The notes beneath the pieces were generated by a model that did no database searches, had not been told where the DNA came from, and saw only the letters and a program-made list of their open reading frames with translations. From Cardiocondyla obscurior (Eukaryota > Arthropoda > Insecta > Hymenoptera > Formicidae), in NCBI RefSeq assembly GCF_019399895.1, contig NC_091873.1:2488001-2552000 (forward strand): 64,000 nt of DNA, in the 5' to 3' direction. Of this stretch, positions 14,727 to 27,400 are shown piece by piece (the stretch's first letter is position 1; each line of letters begins with the position of its first letter). The translations under genes and the position numbers were made by a program.

Positions 14727-14948
14727 GCTTACTTCGCCAATAACTTAAGTTGATTAAACGGAATGAACAAATCCAGTTTCGAAGGAAATTAACGTCTTCG
14801 AAAATGAAGATGAAGAAATCGAAAGCATCGAAGAAGGGAATCCAAGGACCATGATGCTGATTATCGATTCGCCACCCTGAACGAACGACTGCAGAGGCGT
14901 CATACGACGCCGACCTTGCTCGCGGGGCTAAACTCGCGGCCGACGAGG

Positions 14949-15463
14949 ATGAGTCCGAAAGGACCCGGGGGCCAGGAGGGCCCGAAAATGGAAGTGCGGG
15001 TGTCGTGCGTGCCGACACCCGGCGCCGAGCCGCAAGACATTCGCGTCCGTATACCGGAGCCGAAGAAAAGGCCGATGAGTCCGCCTCTTCTCGAGTCCGT
15101 GGCGGCTCGCACCAGGTGTCCGTCCGTTCCAGAAAAAGATTTCTACCGGAAGACCTCGTCCTTGGAACGGCGAGACCGTTATCCAACGTTATCCGGCGCC
15201 GAGATCAAACGGGGCCTTATCCCCAATTCCGCGGAGCAATTACAAACGCGCAAGCGGAACCCGATGCTGGACCGGAAGAACCGATACCCGACCATCACTG
15301 GTGCGGAACTCCGTCGCAGTATGGCGATCGGCAAATGTCCTCTCGAGGACGGCCTGGATCTCAGCCTGGCACCGTGGCCCGGCATGAAGTGGGCCTGTGT
15401 CCGAGTGCTACATCTCTACTGCAAGGTGTTCGACCAGTTCGAGCTATTTGAGCTGATCGTTAG
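14949..15463 (+). CDS. Lmpt: limpet N-terminal coding exon (upstream of PET)
   Basis: The reading frame is open from 14814. The first good ATG is 14949, but the exon could begin further 5' at an acceptor, for example near 14847. The donor after 15463 (TTAG|GTAATT) ends in phase 2 and fits the PET exon at 18052, which supplies one base. About 171 residues: basic, proline-rich and probably disordered at first. It carries two copies of an RYPT-(L/I)-(S/T)-GAE-(I/L)-(K/R)-R motif at residues about 77-88 and 112-123, 35 residues apart. The last residues (FDQFELFELIV-R) line up with the Cys/aromatic strip before the CKC motif in testin (consensus GFxxHxWRKxCxxCKC), which supports the junction. The opposite-strand ORF at 14713-15186 is a shadow of this exon. 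Confidence 0.75.
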
Positions 15464-18400
15464 GTAATTGCATGCGACGGTTGACAATTTGATAAATGTG
15501 GCTCGTAAAAAAAAAAAGTGTGTACACTTGCAAATTTGATTGTTATTAATATACAAGTCGAAAAACTTCTAATATATATCCTTTGACCTGGAATCGATTG
15601 CTCGGATTTATCTACGAAGAATCTTATGCGAACCAACGTATCGCCGAGCTTTTAGGGTGATTCCAATTATTCATTAAACAATACGCGAACACAATTAGCT
15701 ACCGTTAGTATCTATTAGGCGATGCCTCTAACAATTTCCCCGGGGGCGTTACGATGGAAGACGACCGGCAAGCAGCGCCAAGCCAAACCCAACTGAATGA
15801 TTTATGTTGGACTACATTTGTAGGTTAATGAAGTTGATTTTTCACGCTGCCACGTTTGCTTGCGAACCAGATTTTATCAAGTGCGCAGTCTTCTTCTGCT
15901 TCCTCTTAACGTTACGTTTTCTTATTATATAAGATACAACAAAATTTTATTCTATGATTCTTCGTATAATATTGAGAAAAAATTTTTTTTTTAATATCTA
16001 GCTGTATGAAATCAGTTATTATAATACAAAAAACGGTTTTTTGTTTGTTCTTTTTTTTCTGTCTCGCTCAGTCGCGTTAATATAAGTTGACGACAAGGCG
16101 CATTGCGTTTCTCCACTCTTTCGACTTTCGCACTTTTTCTCCTTTGCACTTTCTCGACACGTTTTTTTTACACCTCTATAAAAACAACAAAAAAAAGTTG
16201 CGTGGAATTTATCACGCCATTTCGCGCGTCACGTCTTCCACTTGTAAAATTAATTCGTCGTATCGATATCTCATGTGATCCCGAAATAAAACCCCGTCTT
16301 TGATGTTTCTAAGCCTCGATTACTGAATCATAAAGTAAACCATATACACGATAGTAGTAGATATATTATCGCAAGCAAATAATGAATAAAACCTAATGAA
16401 TAATGAAACCTGCAACGGTGAAAATGAAACTTAAGACAACGTTATTTACCGTCAATTTAATCGAATACCGCTGATTCGATGTCTTTTCAGTCATCATTTT
16501 TCACTGGGACACTTATTTGAATCTACGAGGATTTTTTTATAGCGCAAGATTTCTCGTAAAAAACCGCGAATTACGGTTCGCTTGCAAACGAGGTAATTGT
16601 ACGACTGACATTATAAACGTGGCATTACGGAAATTACCGATGATACGCCCTCGGAGACGCTTCGCACGATGAAAAATTGCTCGCCTTTAACGTTCTGCAT
16701 TTCATTGCAAATTTTACCCTTTATCGGTTTTAAGTAAAATTAATGCGATTAAAACCTTTTTGGATTTTTCGTCACTTTAATTTATTATATTACATATTAA
16801 TAATCCTATTAAATTTAATGTAATATAAATTTATACTTCAAGTAAATTAAATCAGACGTAATTTATTAAATATTAAATAGCAAATTTAAAGTCGACGTCG
16901 GTTGTATTACGCACGGAAATGGCTCTTGAAATAAAAACACGAGTGAAAAGGGAAAGAGAATATATTCTTGCGCGATAATTTGAGTTCTTATCCGCCTGCT
17001 ATCGCGTACAAGAGAGGCATAGATATAATTGCGGGAGAAGGTCTCTCTGGCATTAGCGGCGAAGGGTCCTGGCGACCTTGGGAACGAGTTCCGGAAGGGT
17101 GCGGTGAAGCTACGATAAACGTCCGGCGCAAATGCATCCCCTTGATTATACGATCGCCGTTCGATACGGTAGTGCTGGTATCGATCCGGAGTCACCCGCG
17201 CGCTCTTTTTCACGAGTAAAAGTTTCCTGTCGCACCCACGCGTCGCATAGATATGGATATTGATATCTCTCGCACACCTCGCTGCAAATGTTACGTATTA
17301 TTGATGCTAATCGGCCGCAAGGCTATTCGCTAATCGACCTACGATTCATCAACGTTGTTGCGAATTTAAGGTCGCGAATGAGATTTAAATGCAGCGCGAC
17401 GCAATCTTCGTATTCTTAAATTTCGCAATGCTGCAATAATTCTTTATTTACCGTTTATATTTAATGCATTTTTCAGTTGTTAAAGCTTACCTTTTTATTT
17501 TCTTCTAATTTTTTTTTTATGTAGAAATTACAACAGTCGTTATTCTCACCTTTTTATGGCATCTTACTTTATTAACAGCTCATTTGACGTTTGATTTAAT
17601 TAACTAACGCAACAGTGGCACTTAGCTTAAGAGCGTAATAAATCAGTGAATTGGTAAAATAATAATAATTTTTGCAAAGCTATTGGCGAACGTTTTATAC
17701 AATTAACTGAGTAATGATAAATAAAAGTTACAAGAAAAATACAATTAGATTTTCACAAAAAAAAGAAAAAATTAATAGTATTGTATTCTGCTTAATTATG
17801 TAATTATCGACACATGAGCGTATGAATAGGTAATAAAAGTTTATTGGATACTTTATTACAGCACCCCATTTCTAGAGTTAATCAACTACACGCGACAAAT
17901 ATTTATCGAAGGACCTTTTTTTTCCTTAATAAAAGAGATTTGATTGAAAGATTTTAATTGAATCACGCATAATGGACAAATTTTGTTGCACGAGTTAAAG
18001 AACTGACGTTTAAGTGACGTGTTTTTTATTTTTATTTTTTTTTTTTTTCAGAAAAAACTGCACTAGCTGCAAGTGTCCACGCGAGGCTCACGATGTTTGC
18101 CACGAAGAATGGGTGTCTGTCAGATCCCGTTTGGGACTTAAAGGCGACGAATCGAACGGACCTATCGGTGTGGACCCCAGAGAAAGAGGCCTCGCCTGGG
18201 CACCTCCTGGACTTCCATCGCATAAGGTTTTTTCCTCTTTGTTTTTTATATTTCTATATATTTCATAAAACTCGTTTTTCTTTAATTTTTTATCGTTGAG
18301 CCGATTAAAAATATCTCTTTAAAAGTTTTTCTTTTTTTTTTTTTTATTTATTTATTTCAATGTCGTGAAACGCATTCGTCGCTGTGCAAGCGGAGTTCGC

Positions 18401-21400
18401 GCATTTAACCAAGGCGGTTTTCCTAAACGGCCGTTTGCGGTTTATATCGCGAAGCGAATGGGATAATAACGGGTGATTGTGGGTGGATAAAAGGTAGGAG
18501 AGAAGCGTGCATAACAAAATAGACGTGCAAAACGTTTGACGACCGGCGAGAATCTTGGCGTGCCGCCAATCTTCAATATTTTTCAAAAAATCCCGTGGCG
18601 AACATTATGGCTCAGAATTGGTTTTTATCACCTCCCCGTGCTTTATTACGGTCGTTCCTAATTTTTTTACGAGTCTGACAGCCACTCGCGATAGATTAGC
18701 ACCGCGATGCATTTACGATGTTTCCAGTACTCCGCGCGTGACAATAAATCGCGTAAATACACATCTCGTTAAAGTTGCTATAACAATTATTTTACCTTTT
18801 ATTGTACATGTAAAATTACACAGTTTATGTAATAAAAAAGAATTATTTTAATCCACAGGTGGAAGAATACTTCTCGATGCTACCGGAAATCGCTGTACCA
18901 AGACTCGGCACGCCCGGCGAGCGTCACAGAGATCGCCAATTGACGTTCCAATTGCCTAAACAGGACTTAGCGCGAGCTTACTGTCGCCACTTAGATCCCA
19001 AACATGCCAGCAGCGCAGATGATTTTATGGCCGCCAGGAATGAGATCGCTCTGGACATCGGTAGCGTGCAGGAAGTTGTCGAGAGAGATCTCGTGAGTTT
19101 TAACTGTTTTACAAGTATTAAAAAAAAAATTTATTAATATTTAATGTAATATATGCACTGAAAGGCAAATATGACATTTGCAGCGGTTAGCGTACGTAAT
19201 TTCCCCCCGCTCGATTCCCTCCCTCGGCCGCCGTGGACTTGGGTGGTAGTAGAAGGGTGCGTTCCCCCTCAGTCCTCGGCAACCCGCGCTCCGTTACGTA
19301 CGTGTTGCGGCGCTTCGTGTGTGATAGTGTGTGACTTTACGGACACCACGCTAAGGACACGTACGCTAGCCGCCGTGCCGAAGCAAATGCCATATCTGCT
19401 TTTCAGTGTACATATAGAAAATATTTTGTCGTAAAAAAAAGCTCGTAAATTGTATACAATTCACGAGCTTTTTTTACGACAAAATATTTTCCAATATTTA
19501 TTTATATTTTCCAATTTATTTTTAATGTCACCTCATAAGGTGACATTAAAAATAAATTGGAGCGCGCGACGTTTTGATGTAAGGAATCAACATTGACGTC
19601 CATTAGAAGTTTCTAATAACCAGGATTTTGCCTTTCAGGAGTGCGGCGCGTGCGAATCGCCTTTGAAATACGGCAGTCTCGCTGTGTCAGCCAGTAAATT
19701 GGGTCTCTTCTATCATCCAACGTGCTTCAGATGCGAGGATTGCAAAGAGCTCCTGGTCGATCTTGCTTATTGTGTACACGAGGATGTGCTTTATTGTGAG
19801 AGGCATTATGCGGAACAACTTAAACCGAGATGCGCAGCATGCGATGAGGTGAGTACTTATATTTGTATTACATATTTTAAAATAGTACGATTATTGTTTA
19901 ATTAAAATAAATCGTGTCCGGTGATTATCCCTGCTTAAAAAGTTTTGGTACTTTGACTGCATAATGTGCAGTAATATAAGAATTTTATAATTTAAAGAAA
20001 AATAATTTTATAGAATTTTATTTTAAATTACATTTATTTTAAATAACAAATGTTAATGTCACATTAAAGTTTTTAAATGAGAATTAAGTACAAATCTCAT
20101 TTTGTAACATATATAGAGATTTCTAAATTTTTCATTAATAAATTAATTATGATTGGCGTAGGAATAATTAGAGACACTTGGAGTGGATAAAATATTGTGT
20201 TTATTTAAAAAGCACATCCATTATTTACAATAATGAGATTATAGCTATGATAAAGAGAATTATCGTTGGGCGTTAACGAAGGAAAACCGGCGCAGTAGTC
20301 GAAGTAGGTAATTGTCAGACCGCAGTGGTTAACAAGTTTATCCTCAGCCTTCTGCTTTACCGGCAACGGTACTGTCTACTTAATTCGTGAAACAACTATT
20401 TGCGAAATCGTCATTAGCGATCGTATACGAATGGCCATAAAGCGCCTGTGCTCGATAAAAGTAAAATTGTACAAAAAAATAAAATAAAATAAAAATAAAA
20501 AATAAAAAAATAAATAAAACAACGCGAAATGTAGATTTACGAATAATAAAAAAAAGGTGGAAGGATTACAGTCGCGGTATTTAATGGTTTACATTTTAAT
20601 ACTGAAACTCCACAGAATCAATTACGCGCAATCCGATCGTATCTGATATTCCTTCTCGGGACGTCGACGAAGTCGTCTTATCCATGTAAGGCGTTCTCGC
20701 GACGTCGTAAGGCTGTGCCTCGTATCGTACATCATTTCGCGAGACGTTTATTACACCGACGGCATTGCCTTTGCATTAAGAAAACCTGAAATCTCAGTGA
20801 CCCAAATATAAACGTTGCCGTCAAGGTGGACGTTCGAATCGGGCTCGGCAATTTGGTTTTCAATAAACACATTTTTTTTCTAAATTTTAATTGATTTTTC
20901 CACGAAGACGCGAATCTTTCGAATGAGATTCGCGAGGCAAACTGATCTCTGTCGCGTGTAATTGAATTTAATATTATCCGTGCAGTCGTTTAAAATGAAA
21001 CTTTCAAGTATTTGCATTTTTAATAATAATATGTTGCAATTTGCGTATAATTTTTGGGTCGTATTTGTACGTTACGAAATACTACATAAGCTGATGCAAT
21101 ATGTGGAATTAAGAAAGGCGTTAGCCTTATTAAAATATCCGAAGAATAATATTAAACGTCGCGTGATTGCACGCTGTTGTTTCGCTTGTTGCATAGAAAC
21201 TGGGCCACTTTCGGCTTTATTTAGATGAACGAAAATAGAGATCGAGTAAGATAGCGGAGGAACATCATAGTCGGCCGTTCGTCACTTTCGGAACTGCGCA
21301 ATGCAAATTATACTGCGACAACGCGAGCCGCCGATTTATGCGCCAAGATTCTCAGTTTTTCATTGTGAACCATGAAGCCAGTTGGCGGGTCGTAACAATT

Positions 21401-24400
21401 TACACGAAATATTACGTCAAAGACGTTGACAATAATAAATATATTTTTATTAAGCAATTTAGAAACACTGAGCATTCTGAAGAGCTTATCATAAATTTGT
21501 TCACGTCAATCAAAAAAATTTTATTAGTTTCAAAATACGCGAAGAGCCTTCCGTCGCTTTGAGTCCGAAGATTATTGACGTTCCGGCATAATACTTTTTT
21601 ATGGAAGATGACTTCAAACTAATTAAAAAAAAAACATCTAATATTCTAAATTAAATAATAAAATTAAAATAAATTGAAATAATTACATTAAAATAAATTA
21701 ATAATTAAAATAAAATTTAAAAAATTAACGGAATAAAATAAAAGTCCTTAAGGGTCTTGCGAGGTCTTTTACGTTATACTGCTGTAATTCATGTAGTGTA
21801 CGTTTACATAATTTGATTTACGTAACACGGATTCTTCGAAGTCACAGAGTTCACCCACAAAATATGAAAAGTATCAGCTGCTTCGTCGAGAAATATTGGT
21901 CGAAGCTGGTTTTAATCCAACCGGAAGTCGCGCCGGTCGGTAATCTATTTTAATTCCTTGTCGAAGCTCCCACCACGATGGGATCTAGAGACTGACCCGT
22001 TCGGGTCTTTTATTAGAGCCAGTCAGAGAGTTTCAGGAAGGGAACGAAAGACGACGAAAGCGCGCGAATAAATCTAATGTCCTTATCGCGGTAGTATGAT
22101 ATCCTTTTGATCCGTACGGAAAAAGCGGGTAACTCTTCTCTAGTCTGTCGTACCGATTGACAAAATACGACAAATAAAAAGAAAAAAAAAGAAAGAAAAA
22201 GAAAAAAAAACCAGTGACCGCGCCTTTCCCTGACACGAAATCCTTCGTGACGAGCACGGCCTGCGGTCATTCGAGAAAGGTGGTTTTGGATTTCGGTAAG
22301 TGAAGTGCGCCAGCGCGTAGTCAGACACGGTTGCGCGATAATCGCTCGAAGGAAAAGTGTTTACGGGTCCGACTGCCAAGGCGTCTGAAAGATCGGAATG
22401 AAAAGTCGTCGCGTAAAAGTCATGTGGGACGGTAAGGACTTTGATGAAATGACCCACACGCTAATCGATTTATGTCTGTACATCTGATAATAAAGTACGC
22501 AAACACTGCCCTCCCCCGAACAAAGCACACATTTTTCCCTCTCCCATTTGCACCCGCGGGGACATCTCGCGAAATTACAATGCGCGCCTAAGGATACAAG
22601 ACAGATTACACAGAGACAAATTCACGTATACATATATTTGCGATGTCGCGACGGTGTAAATTAGAGATTGTTCCGCCCGCGGCGAAAATGACGTGATAAT
22701 GAAATAAGAAGCAGTGACGACCGGTTGCGATAAAAATTAATGTATATTAAATATTGCCGGCATAACTTGTCCGAAAAGATCGCGCGTAAAAACGTAGCGG
22801 CAGCTTACTTCGGCACAAAATCGCAAAATATTCTCGATATAAATGGCGGTCTCGATTTTTGTGGGTGTACGCGGTTGCTTTGGTACGATCGCCGAAGCTT
22901 TCCATCGAAACTTTGCAAGTGTTCTGAGCACCGAACTAGCGACCGGCGGGTTTTATATGAAAGCATAGCGTAACAATGGCGCAACGTGTCGTAATAGCGT
23001 CACCGTAAAATTCTGGCATATTGTCTATTTCAGCGAGCACCATTTTTACAACGTGCAACCGCTGCATGAAAATCGATATTATGAACCGTTTACCAGGGCT
23101 TGATAACTCTTTAATATCAGTTTTATACGTAGTCTCGAATAACTTCTATGTTCCACGTAAATTAATTGCAATTAAATTACGCGCTTTAAATTACATGGGC
23201 ACTCGCGTCAAAGTAATTTATCAAGCAGTCGTTTCTTGATCCACTAATTTATTGCCGAGGCATAAACTGAAAATGTAGCCGAGGCAACATGAACAAGCAT
23301 AAACAAACAGTAAATAAACTGCGGTTTGGTCTCTAGTTCCAATTGTGTAAAAGCGTGGTTTTGCTTTTAGATGCAATTTATTACGAATGTTGGTTAAAGC
23401 TTTTAGTGGCAAAAGATCATTATCCGTTCAGCTCGATGCCAATTCAAACGGCTAAAAATGTATCTGTAAACGCGCTCATTTGTGTTAATTATAGCTCATT
23501 CACTTGACTATAGTAATGTAATATAATTCTTTTGACCAATTAAATTTTGATCAGTGCAACAAAAACATATTTTAAATATCACAATATTTATTTATACGTA
23601 CATACATATATTAATATTGGAAAAAAAAACTCTGTTGCGATTTGAGTAACATAATATGAATAATTAACGTTTCACGTCGTTATCACTTTGATGCATTAAC
23701 AATAGAAATATTTGAGTCTAACGGTGCTGAGACGTTCATTAAAAATAATTAAAATGTCAGTGACACTTTTGTCGGTAAGAATGCCATGCGATGGCAAGGG
23801 GTTGCGCGCTTCTCGAACACCAGACATTCTAGCTAGGTCTTTGCACTTGACCATTTCCTGGTTGCCAGAGCTGCGTTTTATCTTGATCGGCCAGACTAAA
23901 TTTGTCATTCTTAATCACTTCCGGGATTTTTATTAAAGTAAACAGCTTTAAATTTTGAGAATTATTTTTATGATCAATTTTCAAATGTCTGTGATATTTT
24001 AAAATATTTTCGTACGCTTTAGTGAAATTGCGTTAAATTATATTTATTACGGATACACCTTTTCCGCGCTTTCCTGCAAATAATTTCAGGAGGAAAAAAA
24101 ATTTGAGGAATTTTGTGAATAAAATTTATTTCGCGCAGCAATTTTTTTTTCTTTTTTTTTTTCGTATTGCTTCGCAAAACATTACGCGGTCTGATACCAT
24201 ATAACAAATAGTACAGTTCAATAATAAATATTTCGCAATAAAAACAAGTTTGCAATATGCAGCCCACAATTTAGGTCACGCGCCACCAACGTGTATTAAA
24301 TTTAAGATAAAAGAAACCGTGGGGAGCAAAAAGAGCGAGAAAGAGGATTGTATTAACGGCCCCGCGAGCTCGTGAAACGAGATCACGGCCGATTGGATGT

Positions 24401-27400
24401 AACGTGTACCCGATGTCATGTCGAGAGAGACGAGGGCCCGCGGTCCCGAGGGAATAATCCCGGCCGCGGTCTAGACTTCAGTTCCGTCGACTTTAATCTA
24501 AATCGGTCGGCTCGCGAACGAGTTGCGGGGCTTTTCAGATCCGGTGGCACGCTTTTCTTCGACCGTGGCCACTGGTTCGATCATCGACCGAAATAGCATT
24601 GGCATTGTTCCGTTTCCCTCCAGAAGAACCGGCTCTCTCGGGTGCGGGCAAGGAGGTCGACTAATTTCGACCTCCACCGCTCGCCGATCATCATCGGTGC
24701 CTCTGATAGGATACGATGTCGCGGGGCACGCGTTTCTTTCACATCTGGATTATACGCCCATCGATCTCTCTCAAGAATTGAAGTGTTTGACGTTGGCCTT
24801 TTTTTTTACGGCTCATCGATTAGCCATTTACCTGGGAACGGCGCGCACACACGCGGGGAAAGACTGCTTCGAGCCCGTTCTTGGCTTTTACGGGCAGAGT
24901 CAAGGTCCTCCGCTTAACGCGCCCGACAAAGCGTAGGTCCGTTTGTATGCTTAACGCTTTAACGGCTCACTGTTGAGCACCGCGGGGCTATTTATAACAT
25001 CAAATTGACATCATATAGACATCTCTTTTATCATTTACTCGTTTTTTTTTTTTTAATCGTATTAAGATGTAAAATATTTTAAAATACTTTTTGAAGAAGG
25101 ATCAAAACTGTAAATGTTCATAAATAGTTACAGCCGTAATTACAGTAGTTAATGAGCCGAAACGATGTACGGTCTCTTGTATTACGGATCGGCTAGCCGT
25201 GCAGAATTTCTCAGATTAATCACGATTGCGTGCCAGTGGACACTCGACGCGTCGGATAATCTGACGAGTAAATTCGCGAAGCGAGACGTCGCGAAACGCA
25301 GCGCCGATTTATTTTAGTTTGCATCCCGATACGCTGTCGACATACACGTTTATTTTAGGCACCAGTCGGGGAAGTGGTCCGGACCGGTGGATTGCGCAGC
25401 CGATGCTCCATCACCCACTCGCGTGCCTCACGATTTTTCATTCTCCAATTCCATTGCACGTCTTCGTGGAATTTTAATGGAGCGTATCGCGCCTTCGGTG
25501 AAAAAAAAAAAAAAAAGAAAAAGAGAACAGTCCGATAAAACGTAGAACTAAGTTTTAGTGCATTTTAAATTCTCCTCAATTTAATATTTTAATTTCGAAA
25601 AATTAATTATCGTGTCGATGTCTTCTTTATAATTTTAATCTCCTCTTTTATTAAAAAATTTCCAATTAGAATTTCAAAAAGCTCTTGTTTCGCGTTTACA
25701 TCTGCCCACTGCACGAGCGAAACGTTTCGACTTCCGTCGCGCAACGAAGCACGCAGCTCGATCTCAATGAGAAAACGCGTGCCGTCATTTATTACGTGTT
25801 TTTATTGCGCCTCTGCATTTTTGTCATGCGATCGCATCGCTATCTTCTCGCTTGCTCGCCTTGCTGCGTCGCAACTTCGACGCGATAAATCGACGAGTTG
25901 CCGCGGGGGAGGCGGCGCCAGTCGCTTTCGTGAAAGTCGATTTCTCGGATTCCGTCGCATTTAAGTCTCTCGCATTTTCGTGGCGTCGCTCGCGAATACG
26001 GATCGTTGAAGGTTCGATAAGAGACCCGATCCCGGGGCCGCCGCTCCGATATCCTCACTTTGGAGGCGCGCCAGAGCGATGTACCGCGCGCAAAATGCGC
26101 GGTATCGGGAATCGCGAAATTCTGACGTTGATCCGTACAAACCGATGAGGTAACCGAAATAAAATCTATCGAGTGACGCCAGAAGCTCACTCCGCTCTCG
26201 GGATAATCACAAGCCGAGAAACGTCGGCGTTAACGTGCCGCCTTTAACCGCGGATATTCACCGCGCGTGCGGAATGAAACGTATCTGGCGCATCGAACAC
26301 AGAGCCGGCTTAGAATTGCAGTTGAATTATTCTTGACCCTGTTAATAGTCGCGCGGAATTCTACTTCGACCATTACTCGGGCACATAAATCCTTCGTATT
26401 TTCCACCAACGAATTTAGAACTGTTTGAATTGAATGGGTTCGCTTCAAGATGCGTTTTATTCGGATGCGATTTGATATTGCGGAGGAAAAGTAAAAAGTA
26501 CCTTAGCAGTTAATAAAAGCGCACGAGGCTTCGACGCGCGATTACTCTCGGCGATATAAAGCGATAGCAGAGAATCATACGCGTTAAGATGTTTATTACT
26601 TATAGAATTATTATAGAGTTAATCTCGCCTATGTTTCACCACGCTCCGTTGACATTTGCAATAACGCGATGGAATTTTTATCTTGGCTGATAATAGTCGA
26701 AGTGAAAAGGAGAAATAACAGATATCAGATAATCAGGCTAGATATGAATCAGATTAAATCGTCAATTGAGTAACGCCAAGCTGGTGCATATATACATAAT
26801 CGTATATTAAAACCCAAACGTTCTGTTTACCTCTTTAAATATCAGATTTACGCCTCTGGCAGCAATACGAGACTGCCGGCGTCAATGACGTGGACGAAAT
26901 ATTCGGAACGTTCTAACGAACTAGAGTTGCATTCGATGCGCTCACACTCAAATATCGTCGAGTTTGCTTTTTCCTCGTGAACAAGCTGCGTTTATTAAAC
27001 GAACACGATCGATGGCCGAGGATATTGGCAGCCAACGCGACGGCGACGGCGAGTGCCGCCTTTACTCTGCGGCTACGAAATCGGCATTGCTAATTACCGT
27101 CCGCGCCAATCGATCGCATCGCGCATTAAGGACTGGGATTCGCCGTTCAGGGACATTCGGGCTAACTTTAGCCTTTACCCGGGGGCCCCGCGCATCGTAC
27201 CCGACACGTCCCGCGACCGTCGACGTCGACGTCGAGACATAACGAGCCGACGGCCACCAGCCTGGCCAGCCGCTTTTGCCCGCGGAAAATAAAACAGTGC
27301 TCCGGCCGCCATCCGGCCGCATGGATAAGCCGATAATCGCGTGAATCGGACATGATCCTCGCGTCCGGACAGCCGCTCATTCTGTACAGACACCGGGCGC

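Larger units (their letters stand above)
1100..14813. other. noncoding, probable limpet intron or 5' flank
   Basis: Apart from the candidate exon at 6176, the partial mobile element at 9019 and a 19-bp duplication, I see only AT-rich DNA with homopolymers and short ORFs lacking coding character. GC-richer patches (2.8-3.4, 6.0-6.9, 10.8-11.2, 13.8-14.2 kb) might be regulatory. Confidence 0.4.

Noticed and set aside
14713..15186. 157-codon minus-strand ORF
   Set aside because: Shadow of the limpet N-terminal exon on the opposite strand.
15996..16009. 14-base match to the 3' portion of miR-9
   Set aside because: The seed region does not match and no complementary arm follows, so no pre-miRNA hairpin forms.
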